From NCBI GenBank assembly GCA_019233755.1, contig JAFAMD010000021.1:1-64000 (forward strand): 64,000 nucleotides of DNA, written 5' to 3'. Positions within the stretch are counted from its first letter, which is position 1, and each line of letters opens with the position of its first letter. The notes under the pieces were generated by a model. The model did no database searches and was not told the DNA's origin. It saw nothing but the letters and a program-made list of their open reading frames with translations. This stretch comes from Acidobacteriaceae bacterium (lineage in GTDB: Bacteria; Acidobacteriota; Terriglobia; Bryobacterales; Bryobacteraceae). A program made the position numbers and the translations under genes. Shown one piece after another: positions 36,022-45,750 of this stretch.

Positions 36022-38658
36022 CTAGTTCACATTGGCGAGGGGCGTGACCGCAGTCGTCCTAGGAACGATTATGATAAGCGGCTTACCCTGTACAGCATCC
36101 GCGGCAGTACTCGATCCAGATCCGGGTGAATTGACGGCGGTACCGGGTATCTGAGAATTCGGCGTAGCCTTTCCCGGGGAGGGAGCCGGGATATTTGTAG
36201 GCCGCCCCGCTGAATCACCGCGCAGCCACACAAATAACATGGCACGCGGCGCCGGAGGGTCCGGGAGCTTGATTGAAAGAGACTGCTCCTGGCCCTGCCC
36301 CGGAACTGGAACAGGCAGTTCCGTGCTATCAACACCTTCCGTCTGATCCCAGCCGGCCTTCTGGATCATTTCGAGATTGCGGCCTGTAACCATGTACACA
36401 TTTGCGGATCCGTCCGGTGCCTTACCCGCGGCGGCAAACGAGTCAATGAACGGAATCCGCACAACGTGCGCAAGCGTATAGGGTTCCGACCTGCCATCGC
36501 GCCCGTTGCTGATAACAGCCTGCAAGGAACAGCCGGCCGGCAGCTCACTGGTGTCGTACGACAGAAACATCTGATCCTGCGAAAGCTGCTGCAGACTGGA
36601 GCTCTTTGTCTGCTCGCCGTTGTGCAGGGTGACGGAAGCACTCTCATCGGAACATTGGAGCTGCAGCACGCTCTTCGGCTCAATGTTTTTCACATCAAGC
36701 ATCGCCGTTAGCGTGTAGCCTGCAGGAAATTCGTCGGGATGCAGCGTGATTTCCATCGCTGCCGGGACGGAAAGTTTTGAACTCGCAATGACCGGGAGAG
36801 GTCCCGTAATCTGCACCGCATCGTCAAGCTTCAAGGGTTCGGTGCGATCGCTCAGATATTCCTCGACGGGCAGCGTGGCACCGGCCTTCAGATCGGATTT
36901 GAGCTGTACCGTTACATTTCGCTCGGTTCCGGCAGAATTCGAGGCGCCTAAATCGAGGCTGACTCCCGGCGCTGAGAGCTTCGAAAGAAGGCTCAGCCGC
37001 TCGCCTTTCAGAACGTAGTGCTGCTGGGCGACACCTGTGTTCGCGAGGATTGGAAAATTATCGATCCTGGGCGGATTGGGAAGAACCTTGAACTCGATTG
37101 GATGGCTCTTGTTGTCCTGCTGCGAGACCAGTAGCGCATATTTGCCCGGATCAAGATTCGTAGTGTCGATCTGGACGTCCATGTAATCCTGCGGGCCTTC
37201 ACGAAGCCCCGCAGGCAGAATAAAGCGCGCCGGCTCGGCAGTCGCAAACTCGTCGCCCAACTTTTTCAATTCCACCTTGCTGGTGAACTCGAAGTCCGAA
37301 CCGGTCAAGGTGACGGCGACTTTGCCGCATTTCGCAAGCAATGTGTCCTGCGAGGAAGAGCGCAGCTTTGCACCCTGAAACGTGCTGAGCGGCCGAACGT
37401 GAATCAGACCTTTAGCTTCAAAGGAAGTCCAGTCCCAATAACCTGTAAGCTTGTAATCGCCTGGTGCAACAGATTTGCCCAGATCCATCTCGATCGCCTT
37501 TTGATTGCCGAGCTTCAGGACTTTTATCGGCGTTTTTTGCCCTTTGTCACTCAGCAAAGTCCATTGGCGAGCGCGCTCCAGGTATTTCCACTCTGCGTCA
37601 GGAACGTCAACGGGAACCGGAGTCTTTTGGTCCGGGGGAATAAAGTTCGCCTTGCCTATCTGGACCGAGGGGACTCTTGTGTTGGGAATGCGAACAGCCC
37701 ATATGTACGCGACGCGCGTGTGCGGTGGCGCCGGCCCTCGCTGGCCGCACAGATTCAGCGCGGTTTTATTTGGAATCGGTTGAGTGAACGACGAACGGAA
37801 CTGCGTTCCGGGAAACGCGATCGACCGAAGGTCCAGCAGCATCGCAGTTCCGCCGGCGGCCAGGCCGATCGGGCTGCCGAAGAAAAGCGTAGCGACGGCA
37901 GTGGCGACGCTGGCCGTCTGCCCTACCCGTTCCGAAGCGGAGCTCGCCAGCGGATTGTAGGTTGCAAGCTGCGGGTTCATCGCTGAGAAGAGTGTTTGGG
38001 CTTGTACGGCGGTGGGCGCCGTCTTGTCAATCTGAACCGAGACGCCATATTGGGAGGCGAAGCCGCTGAGCGCGGCATTCACGCTGGCCGCAGAACTGCC
38101 GCTGTTCTCGAGAGCTTCGATCAGAGCTTCCGTCTGTGCCGTTTTCGCTGCATAATCCGCCAGTTGCGCGATGAGCAGGTCGTCTTGCGAGAGAAATCCT
38201 TCCACCTTCTTTTTATTGAGGCCCTGCGCACTGTAGACGAGTGCCGCGAGCGAGATGGTCTGCGGAATCTCCCACTGCTGCGGCTTGTCCGCTGCCTTGG
38301 GCTCAGTGACGATGATTCCAGCCTGATTCGGCTCATGTTTTTCCGGCACCATCACGATTGCTACCTCGCCCGGCCGTTTCTCATGTGAGCGAAGCACCGG
38401 AGTGTAAAGCAGAGTGTCGCCCTCGCTCAGGTGAATGATCGACTGAAAGGGAAGCGGTTCCCCACCTTGCGGTGAGCGCACACGAAGATCGACAGGGCCC
38501 AGCGGCGCGCCCGCCGGACATGTAAGCGGTGGCGGCGCTTGCGTCGCGTCGGCAGATGATGCAGGTGCGGACTGATCCGGCTCAGGACCAGGAGAACTGC
38601 TCTGCGCAGCGAGCAGAGTCAGGGTTGCGAGCGCAAGGCTCACCAGTCGCAAAACCAT
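36022..38658 (-). CDS. Large exported protein with repeated beta-type domains, unknown function
   Basis: This 878-residue protein starts with a signal peptide (hydrophobic core about 5-18) and a low-complexity Pro/Ser/Ala stretch. A membrane-like GSPIGLAAGGTAMLLDL segment lies near 270. From about 400 on, the sequence looks like successive beta-sandwich modules, for example KVAVTLTGSDFEFTSKVELK and PGKYALLVSQQD, reminiscent of IPT/TIG or PEGA-like surface domains. Two Cys residues in QLQCSDES and PAGCSLQ could pair. I do not recognise a family. It is probably a cell-envelope or secreted protein of the type abundant in Acidobacteria. Confidence 0.75.
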   Translation of the reverse strand: MVLRLVSLALATLTLLAAQSSSPGPEPDQSAPASSADATQAPPPLTCPAGAPLGPVDLRVRSPQGGEPLPFQSIIHLSEGDTLLYTPVLRSHEKRPGEVAIVMVPEKHEPNQAGIIVTEPKAADKPQQWEIPQTISLAALVYSAQGLNKKKVEGFLSQDDLLIAQLADYAAKTAQTEALIEALENSGSSAASVNAALSGFASQYGVSVQIDKTAPTAVQAQTLFSAMNPQLATYNPLASSASERVGQTASVATAVATLFFGSPIGLAAGGTAMLLDLRSIAFPGTQFRSSFTQPIPNKTALNLCGQRGPAPPHTRVAYIWAVRIPNTRVPSVQIGKANFIPPDQKTPVPVDVPDAEWKYLERARQWTLLSDKGQKTPIKVLKLGNQKAIEMDLGKSVAPGDYKLTGYWDWTSFEAKGLIHVRPLSTFQGAKLRSSSQDTLLAKCGKVAVTLTGSDFEFTSKVELKKLGDEFATAEPARFILPAGLREGPQDYMDVQIDTTNLDPGKYALLVSQQDNKSHPIEFKVLPNPPRIDNFPILANTGVAQQHYVLKGERLSLLSKLSAPGVSLDLGASNSAGTERNVTVQLKSDLKAGATLPVEEYLSDRTEPLKLDDAVQITGPLPVIASSKLSVPAAMEITLHPDEFPAGYTLTAMLDVKNIEPKSVLQLQCSDESASVTLHNGEQTKSSSLQQLSQDQMFLSYDTSELPAGCSLQAVISNGRDGRSEPYTLAHVVRIPFIDSFAAAGKAPDGSANVYMVTGRNLEMIQKAGWDQTEGVDSTELPVPVPGQGQEQSLSIKLPDPPAPRAMLFVWLRGDSAGRPTNIPAPSPGKATPNSQIPGTAVNSPGSGSSTAADAVQGKPLIIIVPRTTAVTPLANVN

Positions 38659-38915
38659 TCTATGGTTCAGGATAACGTGTGAGTTACTCGTGTCGTTTCA
38701 GGTTGTATCGAATAAACGCGATTGAAATCAGCAGCCGCCTGAGCGAGGCCAATTATTTTATGCCAGTACTTGAAGGCTGCGCCCCCGAAACACTTCAGCA
38801 ATGAAATGTGTACGTGGTTACGGCGCGTGCAGGAAAGCCAGCCCGTACGGAACGGGAACAAAAGGGGCGAAGTAATAACCTGAAAGAGCGACAAGTCAAT
38901 TGAGGAGAAAAGAAC

Positions 38916-41048
38916 TTGCCAACGACCGAAACGCAAACAACATTAGAAGAATTGGCCATCAATACAATTCGCTTCCTATCTGTAGATGCAGTGCAGAAGG
39001 CGAACTCCGGCCATCCCGGGTTGCCCATGGGCGCCGCGGCCATGGCCTATACGCTATGGACAAAGTTTTTGAAGTTCAATCCGAAGGATCCCCAATGGTT
39101 TGACCGCGATCGCTTCGTTCTTTCCGCCGGGCACGGGTCTATGCTGCTGTACAGCCTGCTGCATCTGACAGGGTACGATCTTCCGCTCGAGGAACTGAAA
39201 CGGTTCCGGCAGTGGGGCAGCAAGACCCCCGGACATCCCGAGCGCGGGCACACGCCAGGAGTGGAAGTGGCGACTGGGCCACTGGGGCAGGGCTTCGGAA
39301 ATGCGGTTGGCCTTGCGATCGCTGAGGCATGGTTCAGTGCACGTTATAACCGCCCGGGCCACAAGATTGTCGACCACTATACCTATGGCATCTGCGGCGA
39401 TGGGGACCTGATGGAAGGCATCTCCCAGGAAGCTGCATCGCTCGCCGGGCATCTGCAATTGGGCAAGCTGATCTTCCTCTACGACGACAACCTGATCTCG
39501 CTGGCGGGAACGACGAACCTCACCTTTACCGAGGACGTGGCGAAGCGGTTCGATGCCTACGGCTGGCACACGCGGCACGTAAAGAACGGCAACGATGTAG
39601 ACGATATCGAGAAGGCGATTGAGGAGGCGCAAGGGGAAACCGAGCGGCCGTCGCTAATCTTGGTGCACACACACATCGGGTACGGCAGCCCGAAGCAGGA
39701 TACGTTCAAAGCGCACGGCGAGCCTTTGGGCGAGGAAGCGCTGGCGGAGGCAAAGAAAAAGCTCGGCTGGCCCACGACGGACAAGTTCTATCTTCCGGAC
39801 GACGCGGTGAAGTTCTTCCGCGAGATCGGCAACAAAGGCCTGAAGAGACAACAGGACTGGCAACAGCGCTTCGATGCCTATAAAAAAGCGTTCCCGCAGG
39901 AAGCGGCTGAGTTGGAGATGCTGCTCGCCGGCAAGCTGCCGGAGGGTTTCAAGGCGGACCTGCCCAAGTGGACGCCTCAAGATAAGCCCATCGCCACGCG
40001 AGCCGCGGGTGGACAGGCCCTGAATGCGCTGGCCAAGCACATCCCCAACATCGTTGGCGGTTCAGCAGACCTAAATCCCTCTACAAACACAGCGATCAAA
40101 GATGGCGGCGATTTCCAACCGCCGGACCTGGCCGGTGAAAAGGTGCAGGGCGCCGTCGGCGGCTCCTGGGGTCATGCGGGGCGCAATATGGCGTTCGGGG
40201 TGCGCGAACACGCCATGGGTGCGGCCGTAAACGGCTTGGCGGCGCATGGTGGATTGCTGCCCTTCAGTGCAACATTCATGGTGTTTTCGGATTACATGAA
40301 GCCAAGCATCCGGCTCGGCGCGTTGAGCCAGCTCAAGGCCTTCTATGTATTCACCCACGATAGCGTCGGGGTGGGCGAAGACGGTCCGACACATGAGCCG
40401 GTGGAACAGCTTGCCGGGCTGCGGTCGATTCCCGGGTTGAACGTCATGCGGCCGGCGGATGCCAACGAGACCGCTGAATGCTGGGCGTACGCTGTCCAGC
40501 ACAACGGGCCGACGCTCTTTTCGCTCACTCGCCAGAATGTTCCGCACCTTGACCGGAGCAAGGCAAGAAATGCCGATGTCTCTAAGGGTGCATACATTCT
40601 CCGCGAGGCAGATGGCGGCAAGCCGGATGTGATCCTGATCGGGACCGGTTCGGAAGTAGCGCTTTGCGCCAAAGCCGCGGAGAAACTCGAGGGCTATGGG
40701 GTGAAAGCGCGTGTGGTTAGCATGCCCAGCTGGAACCTTTTTGAGTCGCAGGATGAGGCATATCGGGAAAGCGTAATCCCGAAATCCAGTAAAAAGCGCG
40801 TAACGGTGGAAGCGGGGACGCCATACGGCTGGCATCGCTGGGCTGGCGATGAAGGTATCATTATCGGCATCGATCATTTCGGCGCCTCCGCGCCCGGCGC
40901 CGAGATTATGAAGCATTTCGGGTTCACGGCGGAGCATGTGACATGCGCTGCGCTTCAACTCCTGGGGCGGTTAGACGAGGCTGCCAAAGAGTGCAACGGT
41001 GACACAGCGGGCTTCGCTCCCACTGCCGGGCACGAGGGGCACTCGTAA
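38916..41048 (+). CDS. tkt: Transketolase
   Basis: This ThDP-dependent enzyme moves two-carbon units between pentose-phosphate sugars. The 710-residue protein shows the transketolase blocks [17 protein letters not shown] near 27-43, [50 protein letters not shown] (the ThDP/Mg motif) and [20 protein letters not shown] in the pyrimidine domain. It is about 40 residues longer than typical, mostly from small insertions and a glycine/histidine-containing C-terminus. Translation starts at a TTG at 38916, nine bases after GAGGAG. The preceding 257 bp hold no gene and probably contain the promoter. It is followed closely by the CHAD gene. Confidence 0.95.
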   Translation: MPTTETQTTLEELAINTIRFLSVDAVQKANSGHPGLPMGAAAMAYTLWTKFLKFNPKDPQWFDRDRFVLSAGHGSMLLYSLLHLTGYDLPLEELKRFRQWGSKTPGHPERGHTPGVEVATGPLGQGFGNAVGLAIAEAWFSARYNRPGHKIVDHYTYGICGDGDLMEGISQEAASLAGHLQLGKLIFLYDDNLISLAGTTNLTFTEDVAKRFDAYGWHTRHVKNGNDVDDIEKAIEEAQGETERPSLILVHTHIGYGSPKQDTFKAHGEPLGEEALAEAKKKLGWPTTDKFYLPDDAVKFFREIGNKGLKRQQDWQQRFDAYKKAFPQEAAELEMLLAGKLPEGFKADLPKWTPQDKPIATRAAGGQALNALAKHIPNIVGGSADLNPSTNTAIKDGGDFQPPDLAGEKVQGAVGGSWGHAGRNMAFGVREHAMGAAVNGLAAHGGLLPFSATFMVFSDYMKPSIRLGALSQLKAFYVFTHDSVGVGEDGPTHEPVEQLAGLRSIPGLNVMRPADANETAECWAYAVQHNGPTLFSLTRQNVPHLDRSKARNADVSKGAYILREADGGKPDVILIGTGSEVALCAKAAEKLEGYGVKARVVSMPSWNLFESQDEAYRESVIPKSSKKRVTVEAGTPYGWHRWAGDEGIIIGIDHFGASAPGAEIMKHFGFTAEHVTCAALQLLGRLDEAAKECNGDTAGFAPTAGHEGHS

Positions 41049-41125
41049 AATAGATGGACAAGGAGGGTGCAAGCCCTCCCCTCCCTAGCATTGACTCTGA
41101 TGCTGACCGGGCAGCGAAGCGGCAC

Positions 41126-42121
41126 ATGGCGTATCGTCTCAAGGCAAGCGAGTCTGTTCCCGAGGCAGTGCAGCGAATTGCCATCGAGGAAATCGAATCG
41201 GCGGTCGACGGGCTCACGAAGTCTGACACCGATCGCGATGAGGCAATCCACGAAGCCCGGAAGAGTGTGAAAAAAATCCGCGGCCTGCTGCGTCTGATGC
41301 GGCCGGAGCTGGGAGAGACCTATGAGGCGGAAAATCAGCGCTTTCGCGATGTAGGGCACCAGCTATCCGAGGTTCGCGATGCCGCAGCGCTTCTCGAGAC
41401 TCTCGATGTCATCGCGGAAAAGTACAAAAATTCGCTTCGGAAAGGCGCTCTCAGCGGGATTCGTACCGGGCTGGAACAGGCGAAGTCCGAGACGGAACAG
41501 GCCGTCAACATCGGCAAGGTCGTGAATGACGCTGTTCGAGCCTTTCGAGCAGCAGCGAAAAACGTGAAAATCTGGCCTCTGAAGAATGATGGCTTCCGAG
41601 CGATCGCTCCGGGCTTGGAACTCACATACCGGGCCGGCAGGAAGGCGCTTCAGAAGGTGCAGGAAGACCCGACGCCCGAGAACTATCATTACCTCCGCAG
41701 GCGGGCCAAAGATCACTGGTATCACGTACGCCTGCTCGAGAGTCTCTGGACGGAAGTTCAGCAGGCCCACGAAAGCAGCCTGGATACGCTGCAGGACTGG
41801 CTCGGAGACGAGCATAACCTGGTCGTTCTGCGCCAGAAAATCGAGGCCGACCCCGCCAAATTTGGCGGCGAGGAGCAGGTTCGGTTTTTCGACTTCCTGG
41901 CGGACCAGCATCAGAAGGAGCTTAGGGAAAATGCGCTGTCCCTGGCTCAGCGCATCTATGAGCAGAAGCGAAAGCAGTTCACCGCCAGCATGCAAAGACT
42001 CTGGGACGCCTGGCAGCAACAACCGGCCGGCATAAGCGAACTGCAGAAGCAGGAACGCCAGGCAGCCAAAAAGCACCCGCGCATGGTGCATCGCAGCGGA
42101 TCGCAAAACGCGGTCGCGTAG
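41126..42121 (+). CDS. CHAD-domain protein (polyphosphate-associated helical domain)
   Basis: CHAD domains are all-helical, rich in conserved histidines and basic residues, and bind polyphosphate. The 331-residue product begins MAYRLKASESVPEAVQR, a typical CHAD start, and carries the HEARKSVKKIRGLLRLMRP block and a later RRRAKDHWYHVRLLESL, with the expected charged histidine helices. The frame is open back to an ATG at 41054; I prefer 41126 because the domain begins there, although neither has a strong ribosome binding site. It follows tkt directly and precedes the RMD1 gene by seven bases. No CYTH domain is attached. Confidence 0.85.
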   Translation: MAYRLKASESVPEAVQRIAIEEIESAVDGLTKSDTDRDEAIHEARKSVKKIRGLLRLMRPELGETYEAENQRFRDVGHQLSEVRDAAALLETLDVIAEKYKNSLRKGALSGIRTGLEQAKSETEQAVNIGKVVNDAVRAFRAAAKNVKIWPLKNDGFRAIAPGLELTYRAGRKALQKVQEDPTPENYHYLRRRAKDHWYHVRLLESLWTEVQQAHESSLDTLQDWLGDEHNLVVLRQKIEADPAKFGGEEQVRFFDFLADQHQKELRENALSLAQRIYEQKRKQFTASMQRLWDAWQQQPAGISELQKQERQAAKKHPRMVHRSGSQNAVA

Positions 42122-42128
42122 CACCTTT

Positions 42129-43229
42129 ATGGCCGACGGCAACGCGCTCACTGGCACGGTCCGTGCTCTGCTGCTCTTCGACATAGCCGAAGAGCTTGAC
42201 TTAGGGCACCTGAATCGTTTGCTGGGAACAAGTCCCAGCAAACGGGAGCCGGCCTTCCGCCATCCCGCACCGGAATACGTGAGATATGAACGTCCCCCGG
42301 TTGGAGATGTCATTGGCCCATGCGGCACATACGAGGGTCAACCGCTGACCGCACGCATTCGTTACTTCGATTACGGCGTCGCGAGTGTTGAGATGCAAAT
42401 GGGCGTCAATTCCGGTTGGGAGGATCTGCTACGCTTGGGAACCCGTTGGGTTTCCTCGCCGGAGTTGGAGCGCAGAGCGGGCGAATTGCTTCGAGAACGG
42501 CTTGCTCTGCTGCGCCCGGCACTAAAGAAGCCCACCGACGGATGGATCACGGAAGATTACTACGTCATCCAGATCAACCCCATTACCGCTAATGGCGCTG
42601 TACTAACGGCCGAACAACTGTTGGCTTCCCACGGCTCCGGTATTGCGCAAATTGTTCGCGGGGAAGAGGCGCCGCTTTCGGCGGCAGAGCAGCAGGAAGT
42701 TCTGCGCTCCAACATGTCGTACTACCCGACGGACTTACTCGTAGTCGCTTGGGCGGCGGCGTTTGTCTACGACACGGAATTCGGAGCGTCCCCGACCATT
42801 GACCTGCTCGAGTATGCGAATACGCAATTGCTGGAGTTCCGCTACTACGACGAGGTCCTGACCCGTGTGCTGGCGGATGTGTATAGACGGCTGGAGAACA
42901 AACGAACCCTTTGGCCACAGTGGCGGCTGGCGCGGCATGCCGAGGAGCTGAATACAATCCGCCTGGATTATCGCGAACTGGCGGAGCGGACCGATAACGC
43001 CATCAAGTTCATCAGCGACATGTTTTACGCACGGGCATACCGGCTGGCGGCCGCGCGCATCGGCGTGAATGACTACCGCAACCTGGTGACAGACAAACTG
43101 GCAACTGCACGGGACCTTTACGACTCGATGATGAACGAATTCCACCAGGGTCGGGCGTTCGTGCTCGAGCTGATGGTAGTAATTATTCTCATGATCGAGA
43201 TCGTTTTTCTGTTTCGCGGCAAAGTTTGA
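42129..43229 (+). CDS. RMD1/YagE family (DUF155) membrane-tail protein
   Basis: This 366-residue protein matches the DUF155 family of fungal Rmd1 and bacterial YagE. The conserved C-terminal half has LLEFRYYDEVLTRVLADVY, LARHAEELNTIRLDYREL and RLAAARIGVNDYRNLVTDKL, then a single hydrophobic tail helix near 345-362 ending in RGKV. Mitochondrial Rmd1 anchors translation machinery; bacterial members have no settled role. The ATG is seven bases after the CHAD stop, so the two are probably co-translated. An imperfect hairpin (43233-43267) follows. Confidence 0.85.
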   Translation: MADGNALTGTVRALLLFDIAEELDLGHLNRLLGTSPSKREPAFRHPAPEYVRYERPPVGDVIGPCGTYEGQPLTARIRYFDYGVASVEMQMGVNSGWEDLLRLGTRWVSSPELERRAGELLRERLALLRPALKKPTDGWITEDYYVIQINPITANGAVLTAEQLLASHGSGIAQIVRGEEAPLSAAEQQEVLRSNMSYYPTDLLVVAWAAAFVYDTEFGASPTIDLLEYANTQLLEFRYYDEVLTRVLADVYRRLENKRTLWPQWRLARHAEELNTIRLDYRELAERTDNAIKFISDMFYARAYRLAAARIGVNDYRNLVTDKLATARDLYDSMMNEFHQGRAFVLELMVVIILMIEIVFLFRGKV

Positions 43230-43412
43230 ATTTCTTCCGGTTCGCGAAAAATATTCCGGGCAAGAATGCCAGAGTCACTCCGCATTCCATTCGCGTTTCA
43301 TTCTCTAAATTGGGTAGTTTCAATGTGTTAGTAACAAGCCGCACGGAGCATGCTGAACCCGCTTTATAACTGGCCACCAATTTGCACAGCTAAGGACGGA
43401 GGTGATATATCG

Positions 43413-43577
43413 ATGCTCTGGTACGCTTGGGTATTTTTGGTGATTGCGATCCTAGCCGCCATTCTTGGCTTTGGGGGAATCGCAGCGGCCGCTGCCGGTA
43501 TCGCCAAAATCTGCTTCGTCGTTTTCCTCGTGCTTTTCCTGATCAGCCTGCTTGCCGGCCGCCGCAGCGCAGTATAA
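43413..43577 (+). CDS. DUF1328/YtjA-type small membrane protein
   Basis: This 54-residue protein, [19 protein letters not shown] onward, is two hydrophobic helices with a [12 protein letters not shown] turn. It matches the short DUF1328 family seen in many bacteria, often stress-induced. A strong GGAGGTGA lies seven bases before the ATG at 43413; an upstream ATG at 43350 lacks such a site. The function is unknown. Confidence 0.85.
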   Translation: MLWYAWVFLVIAILAAILGFGGIAAAAAGIAKICFVVFLVLFLISLLAGRRSAV

Positions 43578-43619
43578 CTTGGGGCGAAGCTTCTCACGCC
43601 TTCGTCTTGGGGAAAGATT

Positions 43620-43649
43620 CTCTGGGACGGGATTACTCCCATCCCAGAG
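43620..43649. terminator. Bidirectional terminator-like hairpin
   Basis: CTCTGGGACGGG (43620-43631) pairs with CCCATCCCAGAG (43638-43649) over twelve base pairs with one wobble or mismatch and a six-base loop. It lies between the convergent DUF1328 and 43658-43924 genes. There is no clear U-tract on either side. Confidence 0.6.
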
Positions 43650-43657
43650 CTTCATCC

Positions 43658-43924
43658 TTAACGGCAGAAATCACCGCGTTCGATGACCGTGCGCGTCTCG
43701 CGCCTATCCCGATCTCGTCCGCGGTCACTAGCCCAGCGGTCGTGACCGCGAACCTCGCGGCGGGCGACAGGTTCGCGATCTTCACGTACAAAGCGCGCGT
43801 CCGTTTTCTGTTGCTCTACCGCACGTCGGCCATGATCGAAATCAGCGGCGGAGACGTTTGCCGGGTGGAAAAGCAGACCAACGGCAGTCAACATCAAAGC
43901 AAGAACTCCAACTTTCTTCAACAT
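43658..43924 (-). CDS. Small exported, highly charged protein
   Basis: This 88-residue product begins with a clear signal peptide (MLKKVGVLALMLTAVGLL, likely cleavage after NVSA). The rest is dominated by Arg, Asp and Glu (RGHDRWASDRGRDRDRRE). A near-perfect AAGGAGG sits before the ATG at 43924, which supports it being real. No family is recognised; it could be a stress-related periplasmic protein. Confidence 0.65.
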   Translation of the reverse strand: MLKKVGVLALMLTAVGLLFHPANVSAADFDHGRRAVEQQKTDARFVREDREPVARREVRGHDRWASDRGRDRDRRETRTVIERGDFCR

Positions 43925-44247
43925 GGGGAACCTCCTTTTAGTTCCTTCTGATCGTTTGATGTACAGTCGCGGGCTTCGGTCCACACGAGAAAGAGTGGCC
44001 TCGCGTGAAAACCCGTTAATCACTCGCCGGATCTATAGTGTCCGGTGCAAAGTACTACGATTGAGGCCCCATGTGACAGAGGCGAGGGTCCGGCGCACCG
44101 GCGGATCGCGGTGGGTTGCTGAAAGACTGCGGTCCGTGCGACAGCTATTCCGACGACAGGCCGAGCCGCCCCACGATCCCTACGCTTACGTGATGGCGCC
44201 TAAAAAGCCGGGGCCGCCGCCCCACCGAAGCGGCCGTCGCCGAAAAA
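43925..44247. other. Intergenic stretch upstream of the small exported gene
   Basis: This 323-bp gap lies between two minus-strand genes. Its right part holds the terminator of the sigma/anti-sigma unit (44202-44223). A TATAGA-like hexamer (read on the minus strand near 44035) could be the -10 of the exported gene, but its -35 is poor. A plus-strand open frame here is Arg/Pro-rich and looks like chance. Confidence 0.4.
44202..44223 (-). terminator. Rho-independent terminator after the anti-sigma gene
   Basis: On the minus strand GGGGC-GGCG-GCCCC is followed by GGC and TTTTT. The hairpin is at 44210-44223, with its U-tract at 44202-44206. It lies 25 bp downstream of the anti-sigma stop. Confidence 0.6.
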
Positions 44248-44988
44248 TTACCGCGAGACTAGCTGGTCTTGTGCAAATGCCTTCAACTCCTGAGCATTCA
44301 GATCGGAGACCGCCCAATAAGTCATCTGTCCCCGGGTCCAATGAACCAGGTTGTAGCCTCTGATAGTGAAAGCGCGAGGCGCGGAATCAGCATTCCCGGA
44401 AGGCCAAAGAAAGAGATTAATTGTATGTTGCCGCCGGCTGTAAACCAGAGCGGCGACCGGACGACTACTTAAGTAATCCAACCGGCCGCCCTCCAATGTA
44501 AACCCTTCCGCGCCGAGATCTTTTACGGCTGGTGCGAAGTCCACTTTGCCACTGAACCAGGGCTTCACAGTGTGCTGATCGGACGAGAGGACGTCCGTCA
44601 GGTGGTTGGCCATCAAAGAACGGATGTGGCAGGAAACGATTTCCTGAGCTACGAGTTGCGTCGAGTTTAGACCACGGAGGACAAAAACACCAATCCCCGC
44701 GAGGAGAGCCAGAGCGGCCAGACTCGCGGCGAGAGCAGGCACACGGTATCCCCAAGCCGGCTTAGAAGCGGTACGAAGGCGCGCACGAAGCCTGTTTTCG
44801 AGGCCCTGTGGCGCCTCGAAGAGGAATCCTCGAGCCTGCAACTTTTGTCGCAGCGCTTCGTATTCGCCTCGCTGTATTCGGCACGCTTGGCAGTCATCCA
44901 GGTGCCGCTCGAGTTCCAGCGTCGCAACAATGTCCAGCTCGCCATCAACGTATGCATCGAGGAGCCGCATTGTCTCTTGACACCTCAT
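44248..44988 (-). CDS. Anti-sigma factor with a zinc-finger N-terminus and one membrane helix
   Basis: This 246-residue protein is the probable anti-sigma partner of the gene just upstream. Its N-terminal zinc anti-sigma motif is His29-x3-Cys33-x2-Cys36 (HLDDCQAC), with an extra Cys3. A single transmembrane helix lies near 82-102, followed by a C-terminal extracytoplasmic domain. The ATG at 44988 overlaps the sigma stop in ATGA, so the two proteins are made together in matched amounts. It would hold the sigma factor inactive at the membrane until an envelope or redox signal releases it; the signal itself is not visible. Confidence 0.88.
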   Translation of the reverse strand: MRCQETMRLLDAYVDGELDIVATLELERHLDDCQACRIQRGEYEALRQKLQARGFLFEAPQGLENRLRARLRTASKPAWGYRVPALAASLAALALLAGIGVFVLRGLNSTQLVAQEIVSCHIRSLMANHLTDVLSSDQHTVKPWFSGKVDFAPAVKDLGAEGFTLEGGRLDYLSSRPVAALVYSRRQHTINLFLWPSGNADSAPRAFTIRGYNLVHWTRGQMTYWAVSDLNAQELKAFAQDQLVSR

Positions 44989-45554
44989 CCTCTTACCCCC
45001 CGCATGGCTTGACTCAAACGGGCGCACAAGTCTCTTCGGGCCCGAAACAAGCGTGACATGACGGTTCCGACAGGGGCGCTGGTAATATCAGAGATTTCAC
45101 GGTAAGATAGCCCTTCCAATTCCCGCAGGATCAGCGCTTCCCGGTACTCGGCCGGCATTTCGCCGAGCGCCTCTCGCAGGAGTTTGAAGTCCGATTTTTC
45201 CAACAGGGCGCTTTCAGGGTCCAAACAGTTAGCGATCTGCTCCCCGGCATTTTCTCTTGCATTGGCCATCATTTCTTTGGGCCGGTTACGGCGAAGCCAC
45301 GTGTAGCCGGTGTTTCGAACGATCTTGAGCAACCACGCACGGGCATCACAATCGGGATTGAACGTTGCGAATGCGCGTAAGGCACGAAGATATGCTTCCT
45401 GCACGATATCTTCCGCGTCGTGTTCGTTACGTGTAAGCCAGCGCGCCAGGTTATAAGCCGCATTCAGGTGCGGTAAAGCGATTTGCTCGAACCCCGGGAG
45501 GTCGCCGTCCGGTGCTGCTTGTGCCGTCCGATTTTTCCAAAACCATGGAGCCAT
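44985..45554 (-). CDS. ECF-type RNA polymerase sigma factor
   Basis: This 189-residue alternative sigma factor has region 2 with NLARWLTRNEHDAEDIVQEAYLR-type text near 40-62, WLLKIVRNTGYTWLRRN, and region 4 with EMPAEYREALILRELEGLSY followed by the helix-turn-helix VGTVMSRLFRARR. I set the start at the ATG at 45554; the frame is open far upstream, but that part is not sigma-like. It is followed by its anti-sigma gene with a four-base overlap. It diverges from the sulfatase gene, whose promoter it might control; that is inference only. Confidence 0.9.
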   Translation of the reverse strand: MAPWFWKNRTAQAAPDGDLPGFEQIALPHLNAAYNLARWLTRNEHDAEDIVQEAYLRALRAFATFNPDCDARAWLLKIVRNTGYTWLRRNRPKEMMANARENAGEQIANCLDPESALLEKSDFKLLREALGEMPAEYREALILRELEGLSYREISDITSAPVGTVMSRLFRARRDLCARLSQAMRGVRG

Positions 45555-45750
45555 GGCGGGCTGTGGTGCCAGTTTCGCAGCACCAACACTTTTAGCACAA
45601 TAACGTGCCTGAATTTTTGCAAATTTGTTACGCGATATGGTTAGCATCAATAAAACATTTGCATTGCCTGTGATTGACGCCCGACAGCTTCCGAAAAATA
45701 AAACCAACGCGTCGTCCGGAATGTCTAACGCTCGGCTCAAAGGAGAACGC

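Noticed and set aside
38667-38936. Minus-strand open frame of 89 codons upstream of transketolase
   Set aside because: It fills the promoter region of tkt, lacks a start signal and family features, and reads through the tkt ribosome binding site.
40071-40958. Minus-strand open frame of 295 codons within transketolase
   Set aside because: It is antisense to well-conserved transketolase blocks.
43923-44363. Plus-strand open frame of 146 codons
   Set aside because: It starts on the ribosome binding site of the minus-strand exported gene, is Arg/Pro-rich, and runs into the anti-sigma gene.
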